Of a stretch of 64,000 nt of DNA, positions 1 to 7,914 are shown one piece after another. Within the stretch, counting starts at the first letter, position 1. Each line of letters starts with the position of its first letter. The translations under genes and the position numbers were made by a program. Source of the stretch: Mycolicibacter acidiphilus (GTDB taxonomy: Bacteria; Actinomycetota; Actinomycetes; Mycobacteriales; Mycobacteriaceae); NCBI RefSeq assembly GCF_018455725.1, contig NZ_JAHCLR010000014.1, positions 1 to 64,000 of the forward strand. Reading direction: 5' to 3'. The notes under the pieces are model-generated. The model ran no database searches. It was not told where the DNA came from and saw nothing but the letters and a program-made list of their open reading frames with translations.

Positions 1-38
1 CTTCGCCTCTCCTTCGTCGAGGCTCGCTAACCGCCGGG

Positions 39-872
39 TCAGGCGACCAATTCCGTGGTGCGCCACCAGATCAGGACCGCGAACAGCACCAGGGTCGCAA
101 CACCGGCGACGACCTGGATCTGGGTGCGGCGGTGCCCGGCGCCACCGAGGTATCCCAGCGTGACCAGCGTGCCGACGATCAGCCCGCCGAGGTGTCCCTG
201 CCAGCTGATGCCCGGGACGCTGAACGTGAAGATCAGGTTGATGACGATCACGCCGACCACCCAGCCGGTGTCCATCCGCAGCCGCCGGGCCACCACCGCG
301 GTCGCGCCGAACAGCCCGAAGATGGCCCCGGATGCGCCGGCGGTGGCGGTGTCCAGCGGCGCCAGCAGGTACACGGTGACCGACCCGCCGAGCGCGCTCA
401 GCAGGTACAGCGCGCTGAACCGCCACCGGCCGAGGAAGCCCTCCAGGGCGGGACCGACCACGTACAGCGCCCACATGTTGAACAGCAGGTGCATCGGGCC
501 GTAGTGCAGGAACGCCGAGGTGAACAGGCGGTAGAACTGGCCGTCGGCGACCGCCGGCGACCACAGCACCAGCGCGGATTCGACGTCGCGCGAGGCGTTC
601 TGCGCGATGAACAGCAGCACGTTGAGCGCGATCAGGCCGTAGCTGACCACCGGCAGCGCCGCCAGCCCGCGACCGACCGCCGCGCGGGGCCGGCTTCCCG
701 CACCGGCGTCGGCGGTGGCGCAGTCCGGACACTGCTGCCCGACGGCGGCGCTGCGCATGCAGTCCGGGCAGATGTGGCGGTCGCACCGGGTGCACCGCAG
801 CTGGGTGGCGCGGTCGGGATGCCGGTAGCAGGTGGGAGGCGCGGCCGACGGCTGCTGGATCGGATAGGTCAC
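39..872 (-). CDS. Rhomboid family intramembrane serine protease with N-terminal zinc-binding region
   Basis: This is a predicted intramembrane protease that cleaves membrane proteins within or near their transmembrane segments. The first ~55 residues are rich in paired Cys (C15, H18, C27, C30, C35, C38, C48, C51), a B-box-like zinc-binding pattern facing the cytoplasm. The rhomboid core follows: an H-x4-N element (H128, N132), the GASG motif with catalytic Ser181, and catalytic His227 in GHLGG, within about six hydrophobic segments. I chose the GTG at 872 because GGGAAGG lies 6 nt upstream; a GTG at 908 would add 12 residues with no clear ribosome site. It diverges from the methyltransferase gene with 39 bp between them. 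It resembles Mtb Rv0110 (from memory). The substrate is unknown. Confidence 0.9.
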   Translation of the reverse strand: MTYPIQQPSAAPPTCYRHPDRATQLRCTRCDRHICPDCMRSAAVGQQCPDCATADAGAGSRPRAAVGRGLAALPVVSYGLIALNVLLFIAQNASRDVESALVLWSPAVADGQFYRLFTSAFLHYGPMHLLFNMWALYVVGPALEGFLGRWRFSALYLLSALGGSVTVYLLAPLDTATAGASGAIFGLFGATAVVARRLRMDTGWVVGVIVINLIFTFSVPGISWQGHLGGLIVGTLVTLGYLGGAGHRRTQIQVVAGVATLVLFAVLIWWRTTELVA

Positions 873-911
873 CGCTACACCTTCCCATCGTTCACCGGTA
901 GGTTTCACTCC

Positions 912-1553
912 ATGACGACTTCACCGCCGCGCAGAGGGCTCAACGAACTGGTCACCCGGTTCTGGAGCTGGGCCGCACCAGCCTATGACGCGGCGTTCCT
1001 GCAGCACTGGGTGTACCGCCCGGCCCAGGACGAGCTGATCGCCCAGCTGCGCGCGCACCAGCCGGCCCGGGTCGCCGACATCGCGTGCGGCACCGGGATT
1101 CTGGCCGACCGCATCGAGCGGGAGCTGCAGCCGGGGACGGTGTACGGCGTGGACATGTCCGCCGGGATGCTCAACGAGGCCAAGGCCCGGTCGTCGCGGG
1201 TGCACTGGCTGACCGGCCCGGCCGAGCAGCTGCCGTTCGACGACGGCGCCCTGGATGCGGTGGTGACCAGTTCGGCGTTCCACTTCTTCGACCAGCCGGC
1301 CGCGGTCCGCGAGTTCTACCGGGTGCTCGCGCCGGGCGGGATGGCGGCCGTCACCGCGCTGAGCCCGCGGCATCCGCTGCCGATGAGCCGGCTGTTCGGC
1401 GGCCGCTGGGCGCCCGCGCACCAGCCGCGGCCGGAGGAGATCCGGGCGATGTTCACCGATGCCGGGTTCGACGTCCGCGACCAGCACCGGGTGGCGCGGC
1501 CGGCCTGGACCCTGGTGGTGTCCGACCTGCTCACGGTCGGTATCAAGCCGTAG
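912..1553 (+). CDS. Class I SAM-dependent methyltransferase (methyltransferase type 11)
   Basis: This is a 213-residue cytoplasmic methyltransferase of unknown substrate. The SAM-binding glycine loop is clear (DIACGTG, residues 56-62), followed by an acidic residue at the end of strand 2 (D81 in GVDMS). A motif IV-like segment (AVVTSSAFHFF) and a post-motif V segment (RVLAPGG) come later, typical of the UbiE/type 11 fold. The ATG at 912 is chosen because the protein then begins just before the first conserved helix. It diverges from the rhomboid gene and is followed 29 bp later by a secreted protein gene on the same strand, so the two may share a transcript. Confidence 0.85.
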   Translation: MTTSPPRRGLNELVTRFWSWAAPAYDAAFLQHWVYRPAQDELIAQLRAHQPARVADIACGTGILADRIERELQPGTVYGVDMSAGMLNEAKARSSRVHWLTGPAEQLPFDDGALDAVVTSSAFHFFDQPAAVREFYRVLAPGGMAAVTALSPRHPLPMSRLFGGRWAPAHQPRPEEIRAMFTDAGFDVRDQHRVARPAWTLVVSDLLTVGIKP

Positions 1554-1582
1554 GCTGCCCCGCTGGCCTATCCTGGCGCGGT

Positions 1583-2035
1583 ATGAGACCGAGGAGACTC
1601 GCCGCGACGGCGTCGGCGCTGCTCGTCGCCGCGTGCTGGTCGGGCGTCGGCGCTGCGGCCGCCGACCCGACTCCCCCACCCACGCCCCCGCCGGGCCCGA
1701 AGACCGTCATCGATCACGACGGCACCTATGCGGTGGGCACCGACATCCTCCCGGGCACCTACAGCACCCCGGGCCCGACGGAGGGCAACGTCTGCTACTG
1801 GAAGCGCGTGCAGGGCGACCAGATGCTCGACAACAACATGAGCAAGAAGGCGCAGGTCGTCCGCATCGAGCCGACCGACACGGCGTTCCGGACCACCCGC
1901 TGCCAGCCCTGGCAGCTCACCGACTGCCCGCCGACCTGCGCTCCCGCGCAGCAGCCGGTGCTGGGCCTGCCGGATGTGCTGAAGGGTATTCCGCTTCTCC
2001 CGCCGCAGCCGCCGCCGGCCGCCGGCGGGCACTGA
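1583..2035 (+). CDS. Small secreted protein or lipoprotein of unknown function
   Basis: The 150-residue product has a basic N-terminus (MRPRRL) and a hydrophobic signal peptide. Two export readings are possible: a lipobox-like V-A-A-C at residues 16-19 (lipoprotein), or signal peptidase I cleavage at AAAA-DP a few residues later. The mature part starts with a Pro-rich linker, then a motif pattern DGTYxVGTDIxPGTY followed by an aromatic/Cys segment (CYWKR). This pattern recurs in actinobacterial secreted proteins of unknown function. The tail is Pro-rich. The gene converges on the PE-PPE gene with a 12-bp gap. I cannot assign a function. Confidence 0.75.
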   Translation: MRPRRLAATASALLVAACWSGVGAAAADPTPPPTPPPGPKTVIDHDGTYAVGTDILPGTYSTPGPTEGNVCYWKRVQGDQMLDNNMSKKAQVVRIEPTDTAFRTTRCQPWQLTDCPPTCAPAQQPVLGLPDVLKGIPLLPPQPPPAAGGH

Positions 2036-2047
2036 CCGGCGCCGGGC

Positions 2048-3445
2048 TCAGAACAGCCCGGACAGGTCGGCGGAGATCGCGCTGGCGGTCTGCTGCAGCA
2101 CCATCACCCCGATGCCGGCCGCGAGCGTGATCAGGCCGGTGTCGGCCGCGAGCGGCAGCCCCAGCGCACTGAGCGGGTCGGACAGGTGGTCGGCGAACAG
2201 CGTCGCGTCGTAGGCCGGCATGCTCACCCCGAGCGCGGTGGCGATGTCGGCGAACGGCAGCGTCGTCGAGTACGCCTGGGAGAACGCCGCGGTCAGCCCG
2301 TTGATCACGTCGGTGAACGACGCCGGGTCGGTCGCCGCGGCGGTGCCGCCGTCGGTCACCGCGGTGGTGACCGGGTGCTCCAGGTCGTTGGTGAAGGCCG
2401 CGAACCCCTGCTGCAGCGCCGGGCCCATGTTGTGCAGCGCGGTCATCAGCTGCTCGCTGGACGGGAAGAGCCCGAACTGGGTGGCCACGTTGGGCTGGCC
2501 AACATCCCAGCCGTTGTTGTCCGGGTTGTCGTAGCCCAGGTTGACGATCTGGGTCAGCACCGGGTTGAGCAGGTCGGTGAGCGGCTTGCCGATGCCCGGG
2601 ATGTTCTCGAACGGCCGCAGCAGCGGCAGGATCTGGCTGTCGGTGTCGCTCAGCGGGATCATGTAGTAGGTGGTGTGTCCGTCGTAACCCTCGGTGGGGT
2701 CCAGCTGGATCGCGTTGTTGACCTGGTCGGCGGTGAGGTCGCGGTAGGTGGGGTGGATGTACTCGATGCCGAGGAAGGCGTTGAGGTCGGCGAGGAAGTT
2801 CAGCGTGTACTTCGGGAAGTCGGCGAAGCCGTCGTACTCCTGGGTGTAGATCGTGGTGTCGTAGATGCTGTCCGCCGGGGTGGCGCCGCTGAATGTGATG
2901 CCCAAGCTCGGCAAGCTCAGCCCCGCGAACCGCTCCAGCAGACCGCCGTCGGGGTTGGACGGGTCACCGACCAGCACGAACTTGACGGCGTCGGCGGGGA
3001 CGCCGTCCTTCTCCAGGTTCGGCATTACCATGCCGGAGATGGTGGAGCTCTGCGACTCCCCGAAGACCGCCACGGTGTTGCCGGCCTGAACCTGCTGTTC
3101 GATGTCGTGGGTCAGGATCGTGGTGCCCTGCGCGAACGACTGGTCGAAGGTGAGGCTCTTGACGCCGGTGTAGATCGGTGAGCCGCCCTCCGGGGTGAAC
3201 ACGCCCTGCGGGGTGGCGCCGGGCAGGATGCGCTGGATGTAGGCGTCGGCGCCGTCGATGTAGGCCTGGCCGGGGATCGGGGTGCCGGTGCCGCCGACGA
3301 TCAGGCCGACATCCTCGCCGGAGGTGAGCTGCACGGCCCGCAGCTGCAGGTCGGGCGCCGCCGCCGTGGCCGGGGTGACGGCGACCAGGCCGGCTCCGAC
3401 CAGGGTGATGCCGGCAGTGACGTAGGGGCGCAGGGCGCTAGACAT
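2048..3445 (-). CDS. Secreted PE-PPE domain serine hydrolase
   Basis: The 465-residue protein starts with a signal peptide (residues 1-30, ending TAAAP). The body is a PE-PPE domain (PF08237 type), an alpha/beta-hydrolase related to cutinases: the nucleophile elbow is G129-E-S131-Q-S, and the N-terminal GGTGTP segment fits the oxyanion region. In mycobacteria this domain occurs in esterases and in acyltransferases that build acyl-trehaloses. There is no PE or PPE secretion domain here, so export is by the general pathway. GAGGATGA lies upstream of the ATG, and a promoter-like pair is described separately. The C-terminus has a hydrophobic stretch that may anchor it. The substrate is unknown; it may be a cell-envelope lipid. 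Confidence 0.85.
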   Translation of the reverse strand: MSSALRPYVTAGITLVGAGLVAVTPATAAAPDLQLRAVQLTSGEDVGLIVGGTGTPIPGQAYIDGADAYIQRILPGATPQGVFTPEGGSPIYTGVKSLTFDQSFAQGTTILTHDIEQQVQAGNTVAVFGESQSSTISGMVMPNLEKDGVPADAVKFVLVGDPSNPDGGLLERFAGLSLPSLGITFSGATPADSIYDTTIYTQEYDGFADFPKYTLNFLADLNAFLGIEYIHPTYRDLTADQVNNAIQLDPTEGYDGHTTYYMIPLSDTDSQILPLLRPFENIPGIGKPLTDLLNPVLTQIVNLGYDNPDNNGWDVGQPNVATQFGLFPSSEQLMTALHNMGPALQQGFAAFTNDLEHPVTTAVTDGGTAAATDPASFTDVINGLTAAFSQAYSTTLPFADIATALGVSMPAYDATLFADHLSDPLSALGLPLAADTGLITLAAGIGVMVLQQTASAISADLSGLF

Positions 3446-3482
3446 GACTCATCCTCATCGACCAGAAGCGGGGAACTCCTGA

Positions 3483-3511
3483 ATCGTACGGTTGAGCAGC
3501 CTGAGTCCCAA
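3483..3511 (-). promoter_or_regulatory. Candidate sigma-A-type promoter for the PE-PPE hydrolase gene
   Basis: On the minus strand TTGGGA (3506-3511) and TACGAT (3483-3488) are separated by exactly 17 bp, a good match to -35/-10 hexamers, about 40 bp ahead of the ATG at 3445. CGTAC and GTACG repeats flank the element. Prediction only. Confidence 0.4.
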
Positions 3512-3541
3512 ATAAGTACGACTGTCAATCAGCTGTGAACG

Positions 3542-3883
3542 TTATTTCTTGGTCAGGTGGTGGTTGCAGTACGTGTTCGCCGCGATCGCCGCGAACTGGG
3601 CGGCGCCGTCGGTGGTGAAACCGGGGTTGTTGGCCTTGAGGTCGGCGATCAGTTCCAGGCCCGGCTCGCCCCGGTCGGCCAGGTTGCACAGCGTCCGGCC
3701 GGCCGTGACGGCCTGCGCGGGGTCGCTGTAGGAGATCCCCGCGGCCCGCAGGGATTGTAGGAAGACGCCGTCCTGCACGACGGTGGTGTCGACGCCCGCC
3801 TGCTCGTCGACGGCAGGATCGGCGTGGGCGTGCGGCGCCAAACCGACCACTGAGATCCCCAGCAGGGACAGCAGAAACTTCAT
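3542..3883 (-). CDS. Secreted DUF732 family protein
   Basis: A 113-residue exported protein. It has a signal peptide with cleavage at HAHA-DP, then a ~90-residue DUF732 domain with two cysteines (in RTLCNLA and NTYCNHH) that probably form the family disulphide. The ATG at 3883 is preferred: GGAGGT sits 7 nt upstream, whereas the in-frame GTG at 3892 lies inside that ribosome site. DUF732 proteins are small, abundant, secreted mycobacterial proteins of unknown role. It lies between the two tandem PPE genes and the PE-PPE gene on the same strand, but gaps of 47 and 96 bp leave co-transcription open. Confidence 0.85.
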   Translation of the reverse strand: MKFLLSLLGISVVGLAPHAHADPAVDEQAGVDTTVVQDGVFLQSLRAAGISYSDPAQAVTAGRTLCNLADRGEPGLELIADLKANNPGFTTDGAAQFAAIAANTYCNHHLTKK

Positions 3884-3930
3884 CGGTTGCACCTCCGGTT
3901 GCAGATGGTATCGCCGGTCGACGGGCTGCG

Positions 3931-5334
3931 TCAGCCGGATTTCGACGCGGCCGGTTCGCCCTTGGCGCCCTTCTTCAGGTGCACGGCGTGGAAGCCGGGC
4001 TTCTTGGCGAGCTCCTCGAGGAGGTCGTCGAGGCCGGCCTCGTCGATCTGCCAGTGCTGGACGCTGTCCTTCTGCTGCTGCAGCTGGGCGATGACCTTGT
4101 CCAGCTGCACCGGCGCCTCGCGGCCCCGACCCGCACCGCCGCGCACGCTGGCGCCGTTGATCAGCCGCGATCCCGGGCTGCCCAGCGCACCGCCGGTCAG
4201 ACTGCCCAGCGCCGCGGGGCTGAGCAGGCCCTCACCGATACCGGCCAGCGGCGCTGCGCCGGTGGCGGCCGGCAGCGAGGTGGCGGCCAACCGGATCGCC
4301 GGGGTGGTGGTGGCCCAGCCCTGCGGCACCGACAGTGCGCCGACCGATGGGGCGGTGCCCACGTCCGCGGTGACGGCGCGGATCAGTCCGCCGGCGTTCG
4401 CCGACGTCGGCCCGGTCAGCCCGAGACCGGCGCCCAGCGAGTTCATCCCGGCACCGCCGAGGCCGGCGCCGAGTGCGGACTTGGGGATGTCGGGCAACAG
4501 CGACAGCGGCTTGAAGAACGTCTTGAACTCGACCATGCCGAAGTTCGGCACGCTCATCGCCGCATTGCCGATGCCGTCGAACTTCACCACGTTCGCGACG
4601 GTGCCGAACAGGTTGGTGTAGAGCGCCGCCAGCCCGTCTCCGATCGACGACGACCCGGCCGTGCCGGCACCGGCGACGCCGGCCGACTGCGCCCCACCCA
4701 GCCCGAGAGCCTGCAGCAGTTGCGGGACCATCGACTGGACGCTGCTGCCGGCCGTGGTGGCGGTGGCGTTGCCGGCCGCGGCGGCCGAGGCCGCCTGCCC
4801 GGCCGGGTTGGTGGTCTGCGGCGGGGCGCTGAACGCGGCGAGCCGGGTGGCGGCCGCCGAGGCGGCAGCGTAGCCGTACATCGCGGCGGCGTCCTGCGCC
4901 CACATCTGCAGATACTGCGCGTCGGCGGCGGCGATCGCCGCGATGTGCTGCCCGAACACGTTCGACGCCACCAGCGATGCGCGCAGGCTGCGGTTGGCGG
5001 CGATCACCGGCGGTGGCACCACCGCCGCCAGCGCCGCCTCGAACGCGCTCGCCGCCGTGGCGGCCTGCACCGACGCCTGTTTGGCCGCGACGGCCGCGTT
5101 TCCCATCCACGTCACGAACGGCGTCGCCGCAGCCGCCATCGCCGCCGACGACGGGCCCGCCCAGCCGTCATCGGTCAACCCCGTCACGACCGCGCCGTAG
5201 GCACTCGCCGCGGCGGACAGCTCTGCTGCCAGTGACTCCCAGGCGGTGGCGGCGGCGACCATCGACTCCGCACCGGGTCCGGCGTAGATCCGCCCCGAGA
5301 CGATCTCCGGGGGCACTGTTCCGAAATCCAGCAC
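3931..5334 (-). CDS. PPE family protein, PPE-SVP subfamily
   Basis: A 467-residue PPE protein. It has Pro-Pro-Glu at residues 8-10, the WxG turn at W58-A-G60 and the long helical PPE domain to about residue 175. The C-terminal part carries the SVP signature (GALSVPQGW, about residue 333), which defines the PPE-SVP subfamily. PPE proteins are normally exported by ESX systems as heterodimers with a PE partner and guided by EspG. No PE, Esx or EspG gene is visible next to it. It starts 9 bp after the stop of the upstream PPE gene, so the two are probably co-transcribed and are likely tandem duplicates. A charged tail (about residues 405-467) rich in Lys and Glu is unlike the usual Gly/Ala-rich tail. 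Confidence 0.92.
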   Translation of the reverse strand: MLDFGTVPPEIVSGRIYAGPGAESMVAAATAWESLAAELSAAASAYGAVVTGLTDDGWAGPSSAAMAAAATPFVTWMGNAAVAAKQASVQAATAASAFEAALAAVVPPPVIAANRSLRASLVASNVFGQHIAAIAAADAQYLQMWAQDAAAMYGYAAASAAATRLAAFSAPPQTTNPAGQAASAAAAGNATATTAGSSVQSMVPQLLQALGLGGAQSAGVAGAGTAGSSSIGDGLAALYTNLFGTVANVVKFDGIGNAAMSVPNFGMVEFKTFFKPLSLLPDIPKSALGAGLGGAGMNSLGAGLGLTGPTSANAGGLIRAVTADVGTAPSVGALSVPQGWATTTPAIRLAATSLPAATGAAPLAGIGEGLLSPAALGSLTGGALGSPGSRLINGASVRGGAGRGREAPVQLDKVIAQLQQQKDSVQHWQIDEAGLDDLLEELAKKPGFHAVHLKKGAKGEPAASKSG

Positions 5335-5343
5335 GTCGCCTCC

Positions 5344-6576
5344 TCAGTCCTCGGGCACCGGGATCACCAGGATGGTGGCCGTCGTCAGCTGTTCGGTGTC
5401 GGGCGCCCTGCCGATCACCCGGGAACCACCACCGCCGGCCACCGTGCGCACGGTGGTGCCGCCGACCGCACGCCCGGCCAGCGACGACAGCGCCATTTCG
5501 TTGAACATCCCGCCGGAAGACTCCAGGGTGATCGTCGTGGTGGCCGCGTTGGCCGGCAGCGACGTCGACAGCAGCTTCACCGCCGGGGCGTTGGCCGACC
5601 ACGCGCTCGGCACCGACAGCGACCCGATGAGGCTGGACTGCCCGGTGACCGCCGACACCGTGCTCGCCGAACTCGCCGCGCCGGCCGCCAGCGGGGCCTG
5701 GTAGGAGATGAACCCGCCGGACAGCGGCCCCAGCGCACCGGTGATCGGCGGGGCGCCGCTGAGCATGCTCACCACGCCCGGCACGTTCTGGGCGTAGGCC
5801 AGGATCTGCATGGCCGTCAGCCAGCCGGTGCCGACGTTGGCGATCGACCCGAACGGCGAGTACGCCCCGCCCAGGTTCCCGAGCATCCCCGAGACGTCCG
5901 ACAGCCCGCCGTTCACGCCGTCGAGCATCGACTTCGCCGAACCGGCGACGTTGCGCAGCATGTTCGGCACCACCGACAGCGCCTGCGTCACCTTGCCGGA
6001 GGCGTTCGTCGTCTCGGCGGCCGAACCGGCCGCACGCGACGCCGACCCGACCAGGCCCGACGTCTTCGGGGGCCTGCCGAACACACTGAGCCGGGTCGCC
6101 GACGAGGACGAGCCCGCATAGCCGTACATCGCGGCCGCGTCCTGCGCCCACATCTCGGCGTAGTGCGCCTCGGTGGTGGCGATCGCCGGGGTGTTCTGGC
6201 CCAGCAGGTTCGTCGCGATCAGCGTCAGCAGCAGGCTGCGGTTGGCCGCGACCACCGGCGGTGGCACGTGCCCGGCGAACGCCGCCTCGTAGGCCGCAGC
6301 GGCGGCCGCCGCCTGCGCGCCCGCCTGCTCGATCTGCGCGGCGGTGGAACTCATCCACTCCACGTAGGGCATGGCCGCGGCGGCCATCGCCTCGGCCGAC
6401 GGTCCGTGCCAGCCGGCGGTCAGATCGGAGAGCACCGCCCCGTACGCGGCGGCCGCGGAGTGCAGTTCGGCGGCCAGCCCGTTCCACGCCGCCGCGGCGG
6501 CGAGCATCGGCCCCGGCCCCGCGCCGGCGTACATCCGCCCCGAATTCACCTCCGGCGGCAGCGCTCCGTAATCCAT
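5344..6576 (-). CDS. PPE family protein, PPE-SVP subfamily
   Basis: A 410-residue PPE protein, first gene of the PPE pair. It has the Pro-Pro-Glu motif at residues 7-9, the WxG turn at W56-H-G58, the helical PPE domain to about residue 175, and the SVP motif (GSLSVPSAW, about residue 318). The start at 6576 is set by [10 protein letters not shown], the usual PPE N-terminus, and by GGAGGT 9 nt upstream. Expected to be exported by an ESX system with a PE partner encoded elsewhere. Upstream it faces the 3' end of a TetR gene across 130 bp. The function of the C-terminal half is unknown. Confidence 0.92.
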   Translation of the reverse strand: MDYGALPPEVNSGRMYAGAGPGPMLAAAAAWNGLAAELHSAAAAYGAVLSDLTAGWHGPSAEAMAAAAMPYVEWMSSTAAQIEQAGAQAAAAAAAYEAAFAGHVPPPVVAANRSLLLTLIATNLLGQNTPAIATTEAHYAEMWAQDAAAMYGYAGSSSSATRLSVFGRPPKTSGLVGSASRAAGSAAETTNASGKVTQALSVVPNMLRNVAGSAKSMLDGVNGGLSDVSGMLGNLGGAYSPFGSIANVGTGWLTAMQILAYAQNVPGVVSMLSGAPPITGALGPLSGGFISYQAPLAAGAASSASTVSAVTGQSSLIGSLSVPSAWSANAPAVKLLSTSLPANAATTTITLESSGGMFNEMALSSLAGRAVGGTTVRTVAGGGGSRVIGRAPDTEQLTTATILVIPVPED

Positions 6577-6706
6577 GGGCTTCGACCTCCGGCTCGGGCG
6601 TGGCTGCGACGGCCACACCGGTGGCCATGAGGCAACTTACAATCGGCGGCTGGAAGGTTCTTGTACGCAACCTGTGAGTGTTACGGGAGTCAGCTGTCGG
6701 GTCGGA

Positions 6707-7345
6707 TCACGTCGGCTCGGGGTTTGCCAACTGCAGGATCGCCGCGTCGACCATCGTCTGGATCACCTGGTCGGTGCTGAAATCGCTGAGCCAGAGGTTC
6801 GGGGCGTCGGTCCGGTGCAGCATGGCCACCCCGTGCAGCGCCACCGACAGGGCCGCGGCGATACGCGCGGAGACAGCATCGGCCGGGGCATCGAGGCTCT
6901 CCGCGGGGAGCGGTGCGATCCCGACCCGGCAGGCCAGCAAACCCCGCGTCACCACGTCGAGCGCCTGCCGGGCCGCCGGCGGCGTGTGCGAGGCCTGCGT
7001 CATCAACGCGTAGCGCAGCGGATGCCGCTGGGCGAACGCCACGTAGACCCGGCAGCCGATCAGCAGCCGCTGCCGGGGATCGCTCGCCGATTGGACCTGC
7101 TCGGCGATCTCCTGGGAGACCTGCACCCAACTGGACTCGGCGACCGCCTCCAGCACCCGGTCGCGATCGTCGAAGTGCGCGTACACCGAGGGTGCGGCGA
7201 TGCCGGCCTCCCGGGCGATCCGCCGCAGGGAGACCTCTGCCTCGGTGTCGGCCTGATCGATGACCCGGACGGCTGCGGACAGGATCTCGTCGCGCAGCAA
7301 TGCGCCGTGGCCGCGCAGATTGCGCCGACGGGTTGGACTGGGCAC
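6707..7345 (-). CDS. TetR family repressor, probable regulator of the divergent mmpS-mmpL operon
   Basis: A 212-residue transcriptional regulator. Residues ~15-65 form a TetR helix-turn-helix, with the typical segment SLRRIAREAGIAAPSVYAHF followed by DDRDRVL. The rest is an all-helical ligand-binding and dimerisation domain of the WHG/TetR_C type. GTG start with AGGA upstream. It is divergent from mmpS with a 122-bp spacer holding two inverted 14-bp operator-like copies, so auto-repression and repression of mmpS-mmpL are likely. In M. abscessus several TetR genes next to mmpS/mmpL control drug efflux (established for that species); by analogy, loss of this protein may raise efflux. The ligand is unknown. 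Confidence 0.88.
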   Translation of the reverse strand: MPSPTRRRNLRGHGALLRDEILSAAVRVIDQADTEAEVSLRRIAREAGIAAPSVYAHFDDRDRVLEAVAESSWVQVSQEIAEQVQSASDPRQRLLIGCRVYVAFAQRHPLRYALMTQASHTPPAARQALDVVTRGLLACRVGIAPLPAESLDAPADAVSARIAAALSVALHGVAMLHRTDAPNLWLSDFSTDQVIQTMVDAAILQLANPEPT

Positions 7346-7353
7346 GACGTCAT

Positions 7354-7367
7354 CCTAACGACCGTAA
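7354..7367. promoter_or_regulatory. Operator-like copy 1 (TetR/mmpS intergenic)
   Basis: Read on the minus strand this is TTACGGTCGTTAGG. It matches copy 2 (7445-7458, TTATGGTCGTAAGG) at 12 of 14 positions, in opposite orientation. It lies 9 bp upstream of the TetR GTG, where a bound repressor would block that promoter. Confidence 0.5.
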
Positions 7368-7429
7368 GTTGATTCGACCTGCGCCTCGGGCAACATCGGC
7401 CGGTCGAGTGTGACCTGAGGCAACGTAAC

Positions 7430-7459
7430 TTTACATGTGTTTCCTTATGGTCGTAAGGT
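7430..7459 (+). promoter_or_regulatory. Candidate mmpS promoter overlapped by operator copy 2
   Basis: TTTACA (7430-7435) and TAAGGT (7454-7459) are 18 bp apart. A start site 7 nt later would put the transcript start within a few bases of the ATG at 7468, i.e. a nearly leaderless mRNA, common in mycobacteria. The -10 overlaps the inverted repeat CCTTA-N6-TAAGG (7443-7458), which contains operator copy 2. A second small palindrome, GTAACTTTAC, lies at 7425-7434. Confidence 0.4.
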
Positions 7460-7467
7460 TAGCGGTC

Positions 7468-7914
7468 ATGAACGCTCTGACAAAACTGCGCAGCGTGGTC
7501 CGGGGGCTGTGGATCGTGCTGGTGATCGTCCCGGTCGCCGCGGTCGGGACGCTGGTCATCTACCGATTCCACGGGATCTTCGGCGCCGATCCGCTGGCGT
7601 CGGCGCCGGCCGGCGGTGGCGAGATCGTGTCCACCGTGCCCAAGTACGTCACCTACGAGGTGTACGGACCGGAAGGCACCACCGGCATGGTCAGCTACGT
7701 CGACGAGCGCGCCGAGTCGCGGGAGGCGCAGTTCACCAGCCTGCCGTGGACCCTGACCCTGACCACGACCGTGCCCAGCGTGTTCGCGAACATCGTCGCG
7801 CAGGGCGACAGCCACGAGATCGGCTGCCGGATCACGGTCAACGGCGACCTGCGCGTCCAGCAGCAGGGCACCGGGCACGACGCGGCCGCCTTCTGCGTGG
7901 TGAAAGCCGCATGA
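7468..7914 (+). CDS. MmpS family membrane accessory protein
   Basis: A 148-residue MmpS protein. One transmembrane segment near the N-terminus (about residues 14-36) is followed by a periplasmic beta-sandwich domain ending with two conserved cysteines (in IGCRI and FCVVKAA). MmpS proteins assist the RND transporter MmpL encoded next to them in lipid, siderophore or drug export. The ATG at 7468 is used because in-frame codons upstream lie in the predicted promoter. The TGA overlaps the mmpL start by 4 bp (ATGA), showing translational coupling. Regulation is probably by the divergent TetR. The MmpS4/MmpS5 group is the closest guess. Confidence 0.9.
   Translation: MNALTKLRSVVRGLWIVLVIVPVAAVGTLVIYRFHGIFGADPLASAPAGGGEIVSTVPKYVTYEVYGPEGTTGMVSYVDERAESREAQFTSLPWTLTLTTTVPSVFANIVAQGDSHEIGCRITVNGDLRVQQQGTGHDAAAFCVVKAA

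Noticed and set aside
132-1553. A single 473-codon protein reading through the rhomboid gene antisense into the methyltransferase
   Set aside because: Only the part from ATG 912 shows a domain; the upstream part is antisense to the rhomboid gene.
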